Positions 45,496 through 53,369 of a stretch of 64,000 nt of DNA are shown piece after piece. The first letter of the stretch is position 1. Each line of letters begins with the position of its first letter. The notes beneath the pieces were generated by a model that was not told the DNA's origin, did no database searches, and saw only the letters and a program-made list of their open reading frames with translations. The DNA is from Chitinophagaceae bacterium. Lineage in GTDB: Bacteria > Bacteroidota > Bacteroidia > Chitinophagales > Chitinophagaceae. A program made the translations under genes and the position numbers. Location of the stretch: positions 62,001 through 126,000 of the forward strand of contig JAHBTK010000007.1 of assembly GCA_019638625.1 (NCBI GenBank), written 5' to 3'.

Positions 45496-45661
45496 AAGCC
45501 CGGAGGGCTTAAATTTGAGTAACCTCCAACAAAGTTGGGGGTAAAAACGTCAAACTTTTCGTTGAACCCCGACGGGGTTCAATATAAATTTTGGGTGACC
45601 TTACCACCGGTTGCATCCCCAACTCTGTTGGGGACTATTCAAGTTAAACCCCATTCGGGGT
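45496..45661. repeat. String of five short GC-rich hairpins
   Basis: Five compact inverted repeats follow one another: AAGCCC-GGA-GGGCTT (45496-45510), ACCTCCAAC-AAA-GTTGGGGGT (45522-45542, one wobble), GAACCCC-GAC-GGGGTTC (45564-45580), TCCCCAAC-TCT-GTTGGGGA (45616-45634) and ACCCC-ATTC-GGGGT (45648-45661 approximately). Loops are three or four bases long, and the spacers are AT-rich. Units 2 and 4, and units 3 and 5, are related to each other. It may be a REP/MITE-like array or a structured RNA. There is no gene in it. Confidence 0.75.
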
Positions 45662-45740
45662 ATTTTATCTCTCGCGTTCGTTAAGTTGACGTCTATGGTG
45701 CGGACACCAACCGATAGTTAAAAATGGATATTCTGATACA

Positions 45741-46172
45741 CTACTTACAATTATTTAGAGGTAAACTTCTCCAACCTGTATCAGGTACATTATCTAATGT
45801 TAAACAAGATGGTACTACATATTTGTCCAACTGCATCCATCTTCTCGGATTGTCAGGCAAAATGTGCAAAAACACTAGCGAATCTTCCGATTGGTGTATT
45901 CGATGTTGTGGGTATGAAATATAATAATCGATATTCTTAAATCTATATTTACATTCTAACATGATTGCATTGTCAGATTCCGTTTTGTCTGTAATTATGG
46001 CTAAAATAATTATTCCTTTTTCTCGAAACAATTTCATATCAGATCTACCCTTAAAAAATAAATATCCATTCAATAATATTCCTATCAAGACCAAATATAC
46101 AATACCTTTATCCCTTACTTTCTTTAGCAGCATCTGAAATAATTTTTTTGCTTGATCTAATATTACTTCCAT
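45741..46172 (-). CDS. Small membrane protein of unknown function
   Basis: A 143-residue protein with one transmembrane segment (GIVYLVLIGILLNGYLFF, about residues 23-40) and a C-terminal domain of short strands (AIITDKTESDNAIMLECKYRF, then IDYYISYPQ and EDSLVFLHILPDNPRRW). The layout resembles DUF3592-type membrane proteins (one helix plus a small beta domain on the far side), but no firm family call is possible. It is AT-rich, lies in the accessory island, and is flanked by repeat copies C and D. Confidence 0.6.
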   Translation of the reverse strand: MEVILDQAKKLFQMLLKKVRDKGIVYLVLIGILLNGYLFFKGRSDMKLFREKGIIILAIITDKTESDNAIMLECKYRFKNIDYYISYPQHRIHQSEDSLVFLHILPDNPRRWMQLDKYVVPSCLTLDNVPDTGWRSLPLNNCK

Positions 46173-46230
46173 TGCGTCTATAGGTTCTTGACTTGCACCT
46201 ATTTCCTTTCCTATAGAGTTTGTTCCGACT

Positions 46231-46258
46231 TTTTTCTTCTCCGCAGCGGGTGTGTCCC
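46231..46258 (-). repeat. Dispersed repeat copy D (inverted, truncated)
   Basis: On the minus strand it reads CCGCTGCGGAGAAGAAAAA, identical over 19 bases to the end of copy A, preceded by GGGACAC as in the head of copies A and B. It closes the segment that copy C opens. Confidence 0.55.
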
Positions 46259-46372
46259 GACAGTAAAGGTAGTTCTTTACAAACCTGCCATTTAAATTCC
46301 CCGGAGACTTTCTCCCCCGGCTAAGTGTGTTAGCAGAACGCTGCGGTAGGCGAAACTATTCAAAGTGATTGG

Positions 46373-46402
46373 TTGATTTTTTACAGTATCGGTGTTAATT
46401 TG
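46373..46402 (+). promoter_or_regulatory. Bacteroidota-type promoter of the DinB/pur genes
   Basis: TTG (46373-46375) is followed after exactly 19 bases by TTAATTTG (46395-46402), seven of eight matches to TAnnTTTG. The predicted start near 46409 is about 11 bases before the ATG. Confidence 0.45.
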
Positions 46403-46419
46403 CACAACAATCCTGTAAT

Positions 46420-46947
46420 ATGTCACAACAAAATAAGCCGGAAGTCTGGCTAAGAGGACCGTTGCCCGGTATTCCTTCTCTATTGCAGCCTGTTGCACAT
46501 GCCCTGTTGCAGGCAAATGAAGAGGTCGGGGAAATTATGGCAGAATTCCCTGACGGGTTGTTATGGATACGTCCGGCAGGCATGGCCTCAGCAGGTTTCC
46601 ATCTGCAGCACCTTACAGGAGTACTGAGCCGATTGTTCACTTATGCCGCCGGCAACCAGTTGCGCCCGGAACAACTGGAGTACCTTAAACAGGAAGAGGC
46701 TCCCTTACAGCCGGTATCGGCCGCTGAACTGGTGGAAAGGTTCAGCCGGCAGGTAGCCACTGCCCTGGAACAGCTCCGGAATACGGATGAAAATACACTT
46801 ACCGATGTAAGGGGAGTGGGTAGAAAACAAATACCTTCTACAGTAGCAGGCTTATTGTTTCATGCGGCGGAGCATACGCAAAGACATGTAGGTCAGCTAC
46901 TCGTAACAGTAAACGTAGTAAAGCACCAGGCACTGAAGGACCTGTAA
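46420..46947 (+). CDS. DinB-family four-helix protein
   Basis: A 175-residue protein of the DinB_2 type. Three His residues are placed as in the metal site: FHLQHLTG (about residues 47-54) and AAEHTQRHVGQ near residues 146-156, with a Trp/Pro-rich N-terminus (LRGPLPGIPSLLQPVAHAL). Function is not settled for these proteins; some are thiol- or metal-dependent. It lies 59 bases before purK on the same strand and may be transcribed with it. Confidence 0.85.
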   Translation: MSQQNKPEVWLRGPLPGIPSLLQPVAHALLQANEEVGEIMAEFPDGLLWIRPAGMASAGFHLQHLTGVLSRLFTYAAGNQLRPEQLEYLKQEEAPLQPVSAAELVERFSRQVATALEQLRNTDENTLTDVRGVGRKQIPSTVAGLLFHAAEHTQRHVGQLLVTVNVVKHQALKDL

Positions 46948-47006
46948 AAATTCCCGGTTTAAATCAGCCTTCGGTTTATTATCTTCACGCCATATTTTAA
47001 GAAGAT

Positions 47007-48149
47007 ATGCTGAAAGCCGGAATTTTAGGAGGTGGTCAATTGGGAAGAATGCTGCTGCAGGCGGCTGCCAATTATCCTGTAGAAACTTATGTGATGGAAA
47101 ACGACGCGGAATGCCCGGCGGCGCATCTGTGTTCTCATTTTGTAAAGGGGGATATCCGCAACTTTGATGATGTATATAATTTCGGAAAAGGACTTGACGC
47201 CATTACTATAGAAATAGAATCGGTGAACGAGGACGCTCTGGAAAAACTGGAATCAGAAGGAGTACGCGTGTACCCGCGTCCCGGGACCTTGCGTATAATA
47301 AAGGATAAAATACTGCAGAAACAATTTTACGCGTCACACGAGGTTCCTACCGCGGAATTTGTAGTGACGCAAACGAAAGCGGACCTGTCATCTCATTTGG
47401 ATCTCCTTCCGGCGGTACACAAATTAGCCAAAGGCGGTTACGACGGCAGGGGAGTGCAGGTTGTTAACAATGCGGAGGAGCTTGAACTGGCATTTGACGC
47501 GCCGGGGGTGTTGGAAAGAAAAATCAGCTTAAATACGGAAGTTGCCCAGATTGTTGCCGTGAATGATGCGGGGCAAACTACCCTGTATCCTGTGGTAGAT
47601 ATGGTGTTTGATCCCGATTTAAACCTGCTGGATTACCAACTGAGCCCGGCGGATCTTACTGAGAACATTTTGTGGAAAGTAGAAGCGATCGCCTTAAAAG
47701 TGGTGAAAGAGCTGAATAGCCCCGGTATATTCGCCGTAGAGTTGTTTATTGACAAAGAAGGAGACGTATATGTAAATGAAACAGCTCCCCGTGTGCATAA
47801 CAGCGGGCATCATACCATTGAAGCCAACTACAGCTCGCAGTTTGATATGCTGTGGCGGATAATATTACAATACCCGTTAGGCAATACCGATCCTATATTG
47901 CCTGCGGCAATCGTCAACCTGCTGGGAGAAGATGGGCACAGCGGCGATGCGCATTACGAGGGGCTTGATGAAGTGTTGAGAATGGATGATGTGTTTGTGC
48001 ATATTTACGGGAAAAAGCAAACCAAGCCCGGAAGAAAGATGGGACATGTTACCATCATCAATAAGGATAAAAGGGAACTGGTATATAAAAAGAACCGCAT
48101 AAAGCAATTGCTTAAGGTGGTAACGGCAGGCAATAACCTGCCGGAATAA
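47007..48149 (+). CDS. purK: 5-(Carboxyamino)imidazole ribonucleotide synthase
   Basis: A 380-residue ATP-grasp enzyme that carboxylates AIR with bicarbonate to N5-CAIR in purine synthesis. The N-terminal GILGGGQLGRMLLQAA motif, the ATP-grasp segments KGGYDGRGVQVV and ERKISLNTEVAQIVA, and the metal-binding VNETAPRVHNSGHHTIEA are all present. It is directly followed by purE (the open frame of purE starts at the next base), as in many bacteria. The ATG at 47007 has an AAGAAG site. Confidence 0.96.
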   Translation: MLKAGILGGGQLGRMLLQAAANYPVETYVMENDAECPAAHLCSHFVKGDIRNFDDVYNFGKGLDAITIEIESVNEDALEKLESEGVRVYPRPGTLRIIKDKILQKQFYASHEVPTAEFVVTQTKADLSSHLDLLPAVHKLAKGGYDGRGVQVVNNAEELELAFDAPGVLERKISLNTEVAQIVAVNDAGQTTLYPVVDMVFDPDLNLLDYQLSPADLTENILWKVEAIALKVVKELNSPGIFAVELFIDKEGDVYVNETAPRVHNSGHHTIEANYSSQFDMLWRIILQYPLGNTDPILPAAIVNLLGEDGHSGDAHYEGLDEVLRMDDVFVHIYGKKQTKPGRKMGHVTIINKDKRELVYKKNRIKQLLKVVTAGNNLPE

Positions 48150-48686
48150 ATGAACTTAAAATTTACGGGAATGAGTCAACCATTGGTAGGAATTATTATG
48201 GGGAGCGACAGTGATTTGCCGGTAATGCAGGATGCTGCCGACATATTGAAAACACTGGGTATTGCCTTTGAACTGACAGTAGTATCCGCTCATCGTACCC
48301 CATTGCGTATGGTGGAATATGCTTCCCGTGCGGCCGAAAGGGGGTTGCGGGTGATCATTGCCGGCGCCGGAGGGGCGGCTCATTTGCCCGGAATGGTAGC
48401 CTCGGTTACGCCCCTGCCCGTCATAGGAGTGCCTGTAAAATCTTCCAATTCGATAGACGGCTGGGATTCCATATTGTCCATACTCCAGATGCCCAATGGC
48501 ATACCGGTGGCCACGGTGGCATTGAATGCCTCCAAAAATGCCGGTATCCTGGCAGCTTCCATCATAGGCAGCGCTGATAAGGAGGTGTTGCAAAAGGTAG
48601 CCGCCTACAAAAACAATCTCGAAAAAGAAGTGTTGCAAAAGGTGGAAAAGCTGAAAAAAAGCGGTTGGCAAAATGATTTTGACTAA
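48150..48686 (+). CDS. purE: N5-carboxyaminoimidazole ribonucleotide mutase
   Basis: A 178-residue class I PurE that turns N5-CAIR into CAIR. Motifs present: GIIMGSDSDLPVMQDAADIL, VVSAHRTPLRMVEYA with the catalytic His, IAGAGGAAHLPGMVAS, and VPVKSSNSIDGWDSILSILQMPNGIPVATV. The frame is open from 48150, right after the purK stop, but a second ATG at 48171 (GMSQPLVGIIMGS) has a better-spaced ACGGGA site and leaves the usual short N-terminus; either start is possible. The C-terminus has a short lysine-rich extension. Confidence 0.96.
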   Translation: MNLKFTGMSQPLVGIIMGSDSDLPVMQDAADILKTLGIAFELTVVSAHRTPLRMVEYASRAAERGLRVIIAGAGGAAHLPGMVASVTPLPVIGVPVKSSNSIDGWDSILSILQMPNGIPVATVALNASKNAGILAASIIGSADKEVLQKVAAYKNNLEKEVLQKVEKLKKSGWQNDFD

Positions 48687-48801
48687 AACTCTGAGCCGCG
48701 TTTTCTGCTAAAAAATGACGTGCCGGTTTTTGAAATTCCTGAATAACGATTATATTTAGGAAATACTGGTGTTATGTTAAATTTAAAATGTCGTATAATA
48801 T

Positions 48802-48839
48802 GCCACGAATGCACGAATAAACATTTGTGCATTCGTGGC
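48802..48839. repeat. Long hairpin, 17-bp stem
   Basis: GCCACGAATGCACGAAT (48802-48818) pairs with ATTTGTGCATTCGTGGC (48823-48839), a four-base loop and one wobble pair. No T-run follows. The GCCACGAAT/ATTCGTGGC type is a dispersed intergenic element in many genomes. The remaining text of 48687-49007 holds no gene I can support. Confidence 0.7.
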
Positions 48840-49007
48840 TATTGTAGAACTACAATACGTTTAGCTTAGCACCAGAATTTACTCCGTCTCCGGGAAATGG
48901 TTTAATCGCAATATCTCCGCTGATTTATCTGAATTTATATCGGATTTGTCGTCATATAGGGTTACATAATAGTCCGTTGCCTGTTATATCAATACAAAAT
49001 ACTTGTT

Positions 49008-49949
49008 TTGAAAAAGGCGTTATATATCATTTTCTGCGCTACCCTGCTGCTATGCGTTCCTGTTATACTGGAGGCGCAGGACGGGTGGAGGTACCGCGGT
49101 CAGGTTAATTTTGGCTGTAACCTGTTCTTCACCAGGGGACCCGGGCAAAACTTTCCGGGATTGCGCGTGTTCGGCGCATTCACCGCCACTGCCAACCGGG
49201 GTGATTTTCTGTTAAGTTATGGCCCATCAGTTTCTATTTATACAAAAACGATTGGCGCCAACCTCAATCCACTGGTGGGAGACTGGCAGATCGATTTCAC
49301 TAATAATATCAATATCGGGCTGGAGTGGGGCAGACACCTGGATTATAACAAGTTCAGCCGGACATTGCACAACGGGGATTACTATAATGTTTTCTCTAAC
49401 CGCTCGGGCATGCTGATGCTCGGCACCAATTTTATTCTTAACAACCACAAAAGAAACCAGATCGTCGGCTCTCTCAACGGTACAGTAGGAAATATTTCCT
49501 TTAACTATTATAATGACGGGCCGCCGTTCAATGTCCTGGGCAACGGAGATGGATTTGACCGTTACTGGACAGGTGGCGGAGCCATCCTGTATCACAGCAG
49601 AAAAAACTTCAACTATGCAGAGGTCGCTTTCGACCAGTTCACGGGGTATATACCATTGTTATATGAGCTGACCGGTTTATTGGGTATGAATGTGCCGTTG
49701 TATGACACGCCTGATAAAAACAAGGTGTATAATTTCAACACATCGGCATATAGCCTGAAAGTGAATTTTGATCAGCGTTTCGGGGTAAATATGGGGGTTG
49801 TCGGATCGTTGCGGGATAAGAAAGATCGTTACTGGGGAATACAGGAAATGATCCATATCCTGCTGGGTCATCCCCTGCATCCGAATGACGATGGCAACCG
49901 GTTCTTTTTTGGCGGCACCTATAATCAAATACAGCATGTTAAACTTTAA
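49008..49949 (+). CDS. Secreted beta-rich protein (polymorphic toxin type 23-like)
   Basis: A 313-residue exported protein with a TTG start and a signal peptide to about residue 23 (ending LEAQ). The mature part alternates aromatic and polar residues in short strands separated by Asn/Gly/Asp turns, as in beta-barrel or beta-sandwich proteins. The middle reads NDGPPFNVLGNGDGFDRYWTGGGAILYHS, then YAEVAFDQFTGY, a pattern that resembles the type 23 polymorphic-toxin family (Ntox23) of Bacteroidota. Its biochemical activity is not known. It overlaps the next gene by 14 bases, so the three genes 49008-52899 are translated together. Confidence 0.7.
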   Translation: MKKALYIIFCATLLLCVPVILEAQDGWRYRGQVNFGCNLFFTRGPGQNFPGLRVFGAFTATANRGDFLLSYGPSVSIYTKTIGANLNPLVGDWQIDFTNNINIGLEWGRHLDYNKFSRTLHNGDYYNVFSNRSGMLMLGTNFILNNHKRNQIVGSLNGTVGNISFNYYNDGPPFNVLGNGDGFDRYWTGGGAILYHSRKNFNYAEVAFDQFTGYIPLLYELTGLLGMNVPLYDTPDKNKVYNFNTSAYSLKVNFDQRFGVNMGVVGSLRDKKDRYWGIQEMIHILLGHPLHPNDDGNRFFFGGTYNQIQHVKL

Positions 49950-50667
49950 AAACATAATAACGATCGTTACTGCCTTGATGCTGTTCGCGGCATGTAAGGC
50001 GCCCTCATACAGCGTGCAGCCGGAGAATGTTGTCAGCAGGGATTTTATATCCGGTATTTATCAACAACAAGCACCTGATCGCGTCACTACTGTAAAAGGT
50101 GAAACGATAGGATACAAGGCGGAGATACTGGAAAAGCTGGTGAAAAGGGATGCCGTTACGGAATACAAGATGGCAAACAAAAATTCTGTAAAAAAGGAAA
50201 ATGATATCGGTATTGCTGTTATCGGCAAACGTACCGAACTATATTTTTATGAAGTGGAGATAGAGCAGGTCCGGGGTTCCGACACGATGCCAAAAACAAT
50301 CGGTGTATTGTTCAGCGCAAATTTCAGTCCGAATGGCGACTGCCTGGGATTTGGACCCTTATATATCGGGGATATTGATAGAGGAAGCAATAATACCAAG
50401 ATGTTCAAGACAGACGGGTTGTTCCGCATCAGGGGGATGACATCTGACGGGGAGACCAGGGCCGGTAGAAAACCAAACTGTCCGGAACTGGTATTCTTTT
50501 ATACCTATGCAAGCGGGAGTAACGGTCAACTGGGGCTCAGCTTCTCCCAGGTGGTTCAAACATCAAAAAATAAAATATCAGGTATCAATAAATTCCTGGT
50601 GTATGATGTTGCCAGGATATTCAACGATCCGGATGCCCTGAGTTTTCTGCTTACTAAAACAAATTAA
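49936..50667 (+). CDS. Lipoprotein of unknown function
   Basis: A 243-residue lipoprotein from the ATG at 49936 (the frame opens at 49885, but the lipobox LMLFAAC follows the later start, with Cys 18). The mature protein is strand-rich (ETIGYKAEILEKLVKRD, TELYFYEVEIEQVRGSD, VLFSANFSPNGDCLGFGPLYIG). No family is recognised. It overlaps the end of the toxin-23-like gene and precedes the protease-lipase fusion by 12 bases. In that setting a role as an anchor or as a protective partner is possible but unproven. Confidence 0.75.
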   Translation: MLNFKNIITIVTALMLFAACKAPSYSVQPENVVSRDFISGIYQQQAPDRVTTVKGETIGYKAEILEKLVKRDAVTEYKMANKNSVKKENDIGIAVIGKRTELYFYEVEIEQVRGSDTMPKTIGVLFSANFSPNGDCLGFGPLYIGDIDRGSNNTKMFKTDGLFRIRGMTSDGETRAGRKPNCPELVFFYTYASGSNGQLGLSFSQVVQTSKNKISGINKFLVYDVARIFNDPDALSFLLTKTN

Positions 50668-50679
50668 TAAAACTGTTTT

Positions 50680-52899
50680 ATGGCTGTACGTAAGAAAAGC
50701 CCTGCAGCGCGGGTAAAAGCGCCGGCAAAAAAAGTTGCGGCAAAAGTAAAAGGCGCTGCCGGCGGTGAATACAAAATTGTAGAAACAGAGGACCAATGGA
50801 TCTGTTTTCAAAAAAGATCAGGCAGATGGGTAGAGCACAGAAGGTTTGATACGGAAGATGAAGCAGAACGGCATTACCGGTTTGAGCATCAGCCACCTTC
50901 CCCACCCGTGTTGCTGGCGTCGGGCTCCGGCAAAAAAGAAGCCCCGGAGAAAAGGGTCCGGAATGTTCGCCCTGACACCCTTGATTTTCGCGATCAGATG
51001 TATAAATCTACGTTGAAGGAAGTGCCGGCGGAAATAAAGCTGGAAACTTACAGGAAATGGAAGGTCCCGGTACTCGATCAGGGTACTGAGGGCGCCTGCA
51101 CTGGATATGGGTTGGCAACAGTGGCCAACTACCTGTTGCTGAGCAGGAGCGTTAAATTGCGTTTCAGCCCGGTTAGTCCGAAAATGTTATACCAGTTGGC
51201 GAAACGATATGATGAATGGGCAGGTGAGAACTATGACGGTTCCAGTGCCAGGGGTGCTATGAAGGGATGGCACAAACATGGTGTATGCAAGGATACGTTG
51301 TGGAGGAATACAACCACTAATAATGCATTGACCGCGGAAAGGGTGAGGGACGCGCTGGAGCGCCCATTGGGCGCCTATTATCGGGTGAACCATAAGGACC
51401 TGGTGGCGATGCACAGCGCTATGGCGGAAGTTGGGGTGTTGTTTGCTACCTGTGTCACCCATAGCGGATGGGACAAAGTCGGCAGGGATGGCACTATTTC
51501 TTTTGAGAGCGGAGCGGAAGGCGGGCATGCATTCGCGATCGTGGCCTACAACAGGCAGGGCTTTTGGATCCAAAACTCCTGGGGGGCTATCTGGGGCAAA
51601 AGCGGTTTTGCATTAATTACTTATGACGACTGGCTGCAAAATGGGATAGATGTATGGGTGGCACGGTTAGGTGTTCCTGTAACGTTGCTGAACAATGAAT
51701 CTGTTGCCATCAGCAATTCTCCCGCCGCCAAAAAATCAAATTCTTATTCTTTTGCGCAACTACGACCGCATGTGATCAATATAGGCAACAACGGTGTTTT
51801 GAAAACCAGTGGCGAATATGGTAATTCGGAGGAAGAGGTGCAATCTATTTTTGATAGTGATTTTGAGACTATCACAAAGAGCTGGCGCAGGAAAAGGCTG
51901 TTGTTATATGCACATGGCGGGCTGGTGTCTGAGGAAAGCGCGATACAACGGGTGGCAGATTACAGGGCGCAGCTCCTCGATGCTGAAGTATACCCACTGG
52001 CTTTTGTATGGAACTCTGACGCCTGGAGTACCATCACAAATATCCTGAAGGAGTCTGTGAAGAAAAGAAAGCCGGAAGGTTTCCTGGATGCGGCTAAAGA
52101 CTTTATGCTGAACCGGCTGGACGATATCCTGGAGCCTATTGCCCGCAAGCTCACGGGAAAGATGCAATGGGATAAAATGAAAGAAAACGCGGCTTTGGCA
52201 ACCAGGTCAAAAAGTGGTGGTATCCGTCTGGCGCTGCATCACATCGCGGACCTGGCCGCCAGGCATAAGAATTTAGAAATACACCTGATCGGTCATAGCG
52301 CCGGCAGCATAGTACTGGGGTACCTTGTAGATTACCTGAGCAAAAATGATGAAGGGGTGAAACTGGATATAGAATCCTGTACACTCTGGGCGCCTGCCTG
52401 TACGGTAGATCTGTTCAACAGCACATATTTGCCTGCCATCAAAAATGAAAAAATTAAAAGATTTTCAGTATTTAATTTAACGGATGCGGCAGAGAACGAC
52501 GATCATTGTGCGCACATCTACAACAAATCCCTGTTGTACCTGGTATCCAATGCATTTGAAGATAAGGTAAGGATACCCGGTATCGTGCATGATGGCACCC
52601 CTCTGCTCGGGATGGAAAAATTCATTAAAAAAGATAAATCCCTGTCTAAACTGCTGAATGTTGCAGATGGTACCCTGGTACTGTCTCCCAATGCGGAAGA
52701 AAGGAACTCTGACAGGTATTCGAACTGTACAACGCATGGAGGTTTCGATGACGACAATGCTACGGTAACAGCCACCCTGTGCCGCATCCTGAATAAAAAA
52801 CAATTTAAATACCCCGGCACATTTACGTTCCAGCGATCCCAGTCATCCCTGAAAGACAGGCGCGAAGCCCTGGATGCTGCCAGTAGCGAGGGAAAATAG
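50680..52899 (+). CDS. Papain-like protease fused to an alpha/beta hydrolase
   Basis: A 739-residue protein without a signal peptide. Residues 1-30 are Lys/Ala-rich. Residues about 90-330 form a C1 (papain-like) protease: VLDQGTEGACTGYG with oxyanion Gln134 and catalytic Cys140, His283 in GGHAFAIVAY, and Asn299 in WIQNSWGAIWGKSGF. Residues about 400-700 form an alpha/beta hydrolase: RLLLYAHGGL at the oxyanion strand, nucleophile Ser540 in LIGHSAGS, and His686 in NCTTHGGFDD as the likely last triad member. Both active sites therefore look complete. It is third in an operon with two secreted proteins. The role is unknown; an effector or a defence enzyme is possible. Confidence 0.9.
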   Translation: MAVRKKSPAARVKAPAKKVAAKVKGAAGGEYKIVETEDQWICFQKRSGRWVEHRRFDTEDEAERHYRFEHQPPSPPVLLASGSGKKEAPEKRVRNVRPDTLDFRDQMYKSTLKEVPAEIKLETYRKWKVPVLDQGTEGACTGYGLATVANYLLLSRSVKLRFSPVSPKMLYQLAKRYDEWAGENYDGSSARGAMKGWHKHGVCKDTLWRNTTTNNALTAERVRDALERPLGAYYRVNHKDLVAMHSAMAEVGVLFATCVTHSGWDKVGRDGTISFESGAEGGHAFAIVAYNRQGFWIQNSWGAIWGKSGFALITYDDWLQNGIDVWVARLGVPVTLLNNESVAISNSPAAKKSNSYSFAQLRPHVINIGNNGVLKTSGEYGNSEEEVQSIFDSDFETITKSWRRKRLLLYAHGGLVSEESAIQRVADYRAQLLDAEVYPLAFVWNSDAWSTITNILKESVKKRKPEGFLDAAKDFMLNRLDDILEPIARKLTGKMQWDKMKENAALATRSKSGGIRLALHHIADLAARHKNLEIHLIGHSAGSIVLGYLVDYLSKNDEGVKLDIESCTLWAPACTVDLFNSTYLPAIKNEKIKRFSVFNLTDAAENDDHCAHIYNKSLLYLVSNAFEDKVRIPGIVHDGTPLLGMEKFIKKDKSLSKLLNVADGTLVLSPNAEERNSDRYSNCTTHGGFDDDNATVTATLCRILNKKQFKYPGTFTFQRSQSSLKDRREALDAASSEGK

Positions 52900-52936
52900 G
52901 GTAGGAAGCCGCTATGACCTCCATATTATTGCTCAT

Positions 52937-53251
52937 TTACTCCGTTAACGCATATATGGCGAAGCTTGCCAGCCAGTGCTCCCCGCCATAGTTGCCGCTT
53001 ACCACATGGGGCAGCGCCGTGGAAAGATGTTCAACGGCTGATCGTCTGAAAATTTTTGCAGCCGGTTGAGAAGCCGGCAATGCCGATGCAATGCCTTTCA
53101 TACACCAGCTTCTGCTTAGGCTCAAACCATCCAGGTGAACGATCTGGTAGTCGGTCCTGTCTGATACCACCGGCAGTGTACTTAAGTGATTAAAATCTTT
53201 TATTGAAAGAAAGCCGGAAAACCATTGTACAAATTCGGTGGGTGTCCCCAC
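52937..53251 (-). pseudogene. DUF2891 gene, C-terminal piece cut off by an IS4 element
   Basis: This is the last third of a DUF2891 gene (TPTEFVQWFSGFLSI through SGNYGGEHWLASFAIYAL and the stop at 52937). The rest of the gene lies at 54793-55588 beyond the inserted element. The piece begins inside the 10-base target duplication (53242-53251). Joining the two pieces with a single target copy gives 1101 bases, exactly 367 codons with the stop, in frame, with ADLMRRVLTPTEFVQWF across the join. Confidence 0.9.
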
Positions 53252-53301
53252 CATAGTCGTTAAGCTAAGAAAAGTCTGTTGTTCAGGCAACAGGCAAAAA
53301 G

Positions 53302-53335
53302 CTCCCTTTCGGGAGTAAGCCGTTTTTTATTTTTT
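53302..53335 (+). terminator. Insulating terminator at the left end of the IS
   Basis: CTCCC-TTTC-GGGAG (53302-53315) is followed by a T-rich tract to 53335, upstream of the transposase start. It would block read-through from outside, a known way for IS elements to keep transposase low. A second small pair, CTGTTG / CAACAG, lies just before it near 53276-53293. Confidence 0.65.
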
Positions 53336-53369
53336 CCTCATTGTTGTGTTGTTTAAGGCACGCGAGTAA

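Noticed and set aside
45496..45661. CRISPR array
   Set aside because: The units are hairpins of differing sequence with unequal spacing. There are no identical repeats of CRISPR length, no regular spacers and no cas genes.
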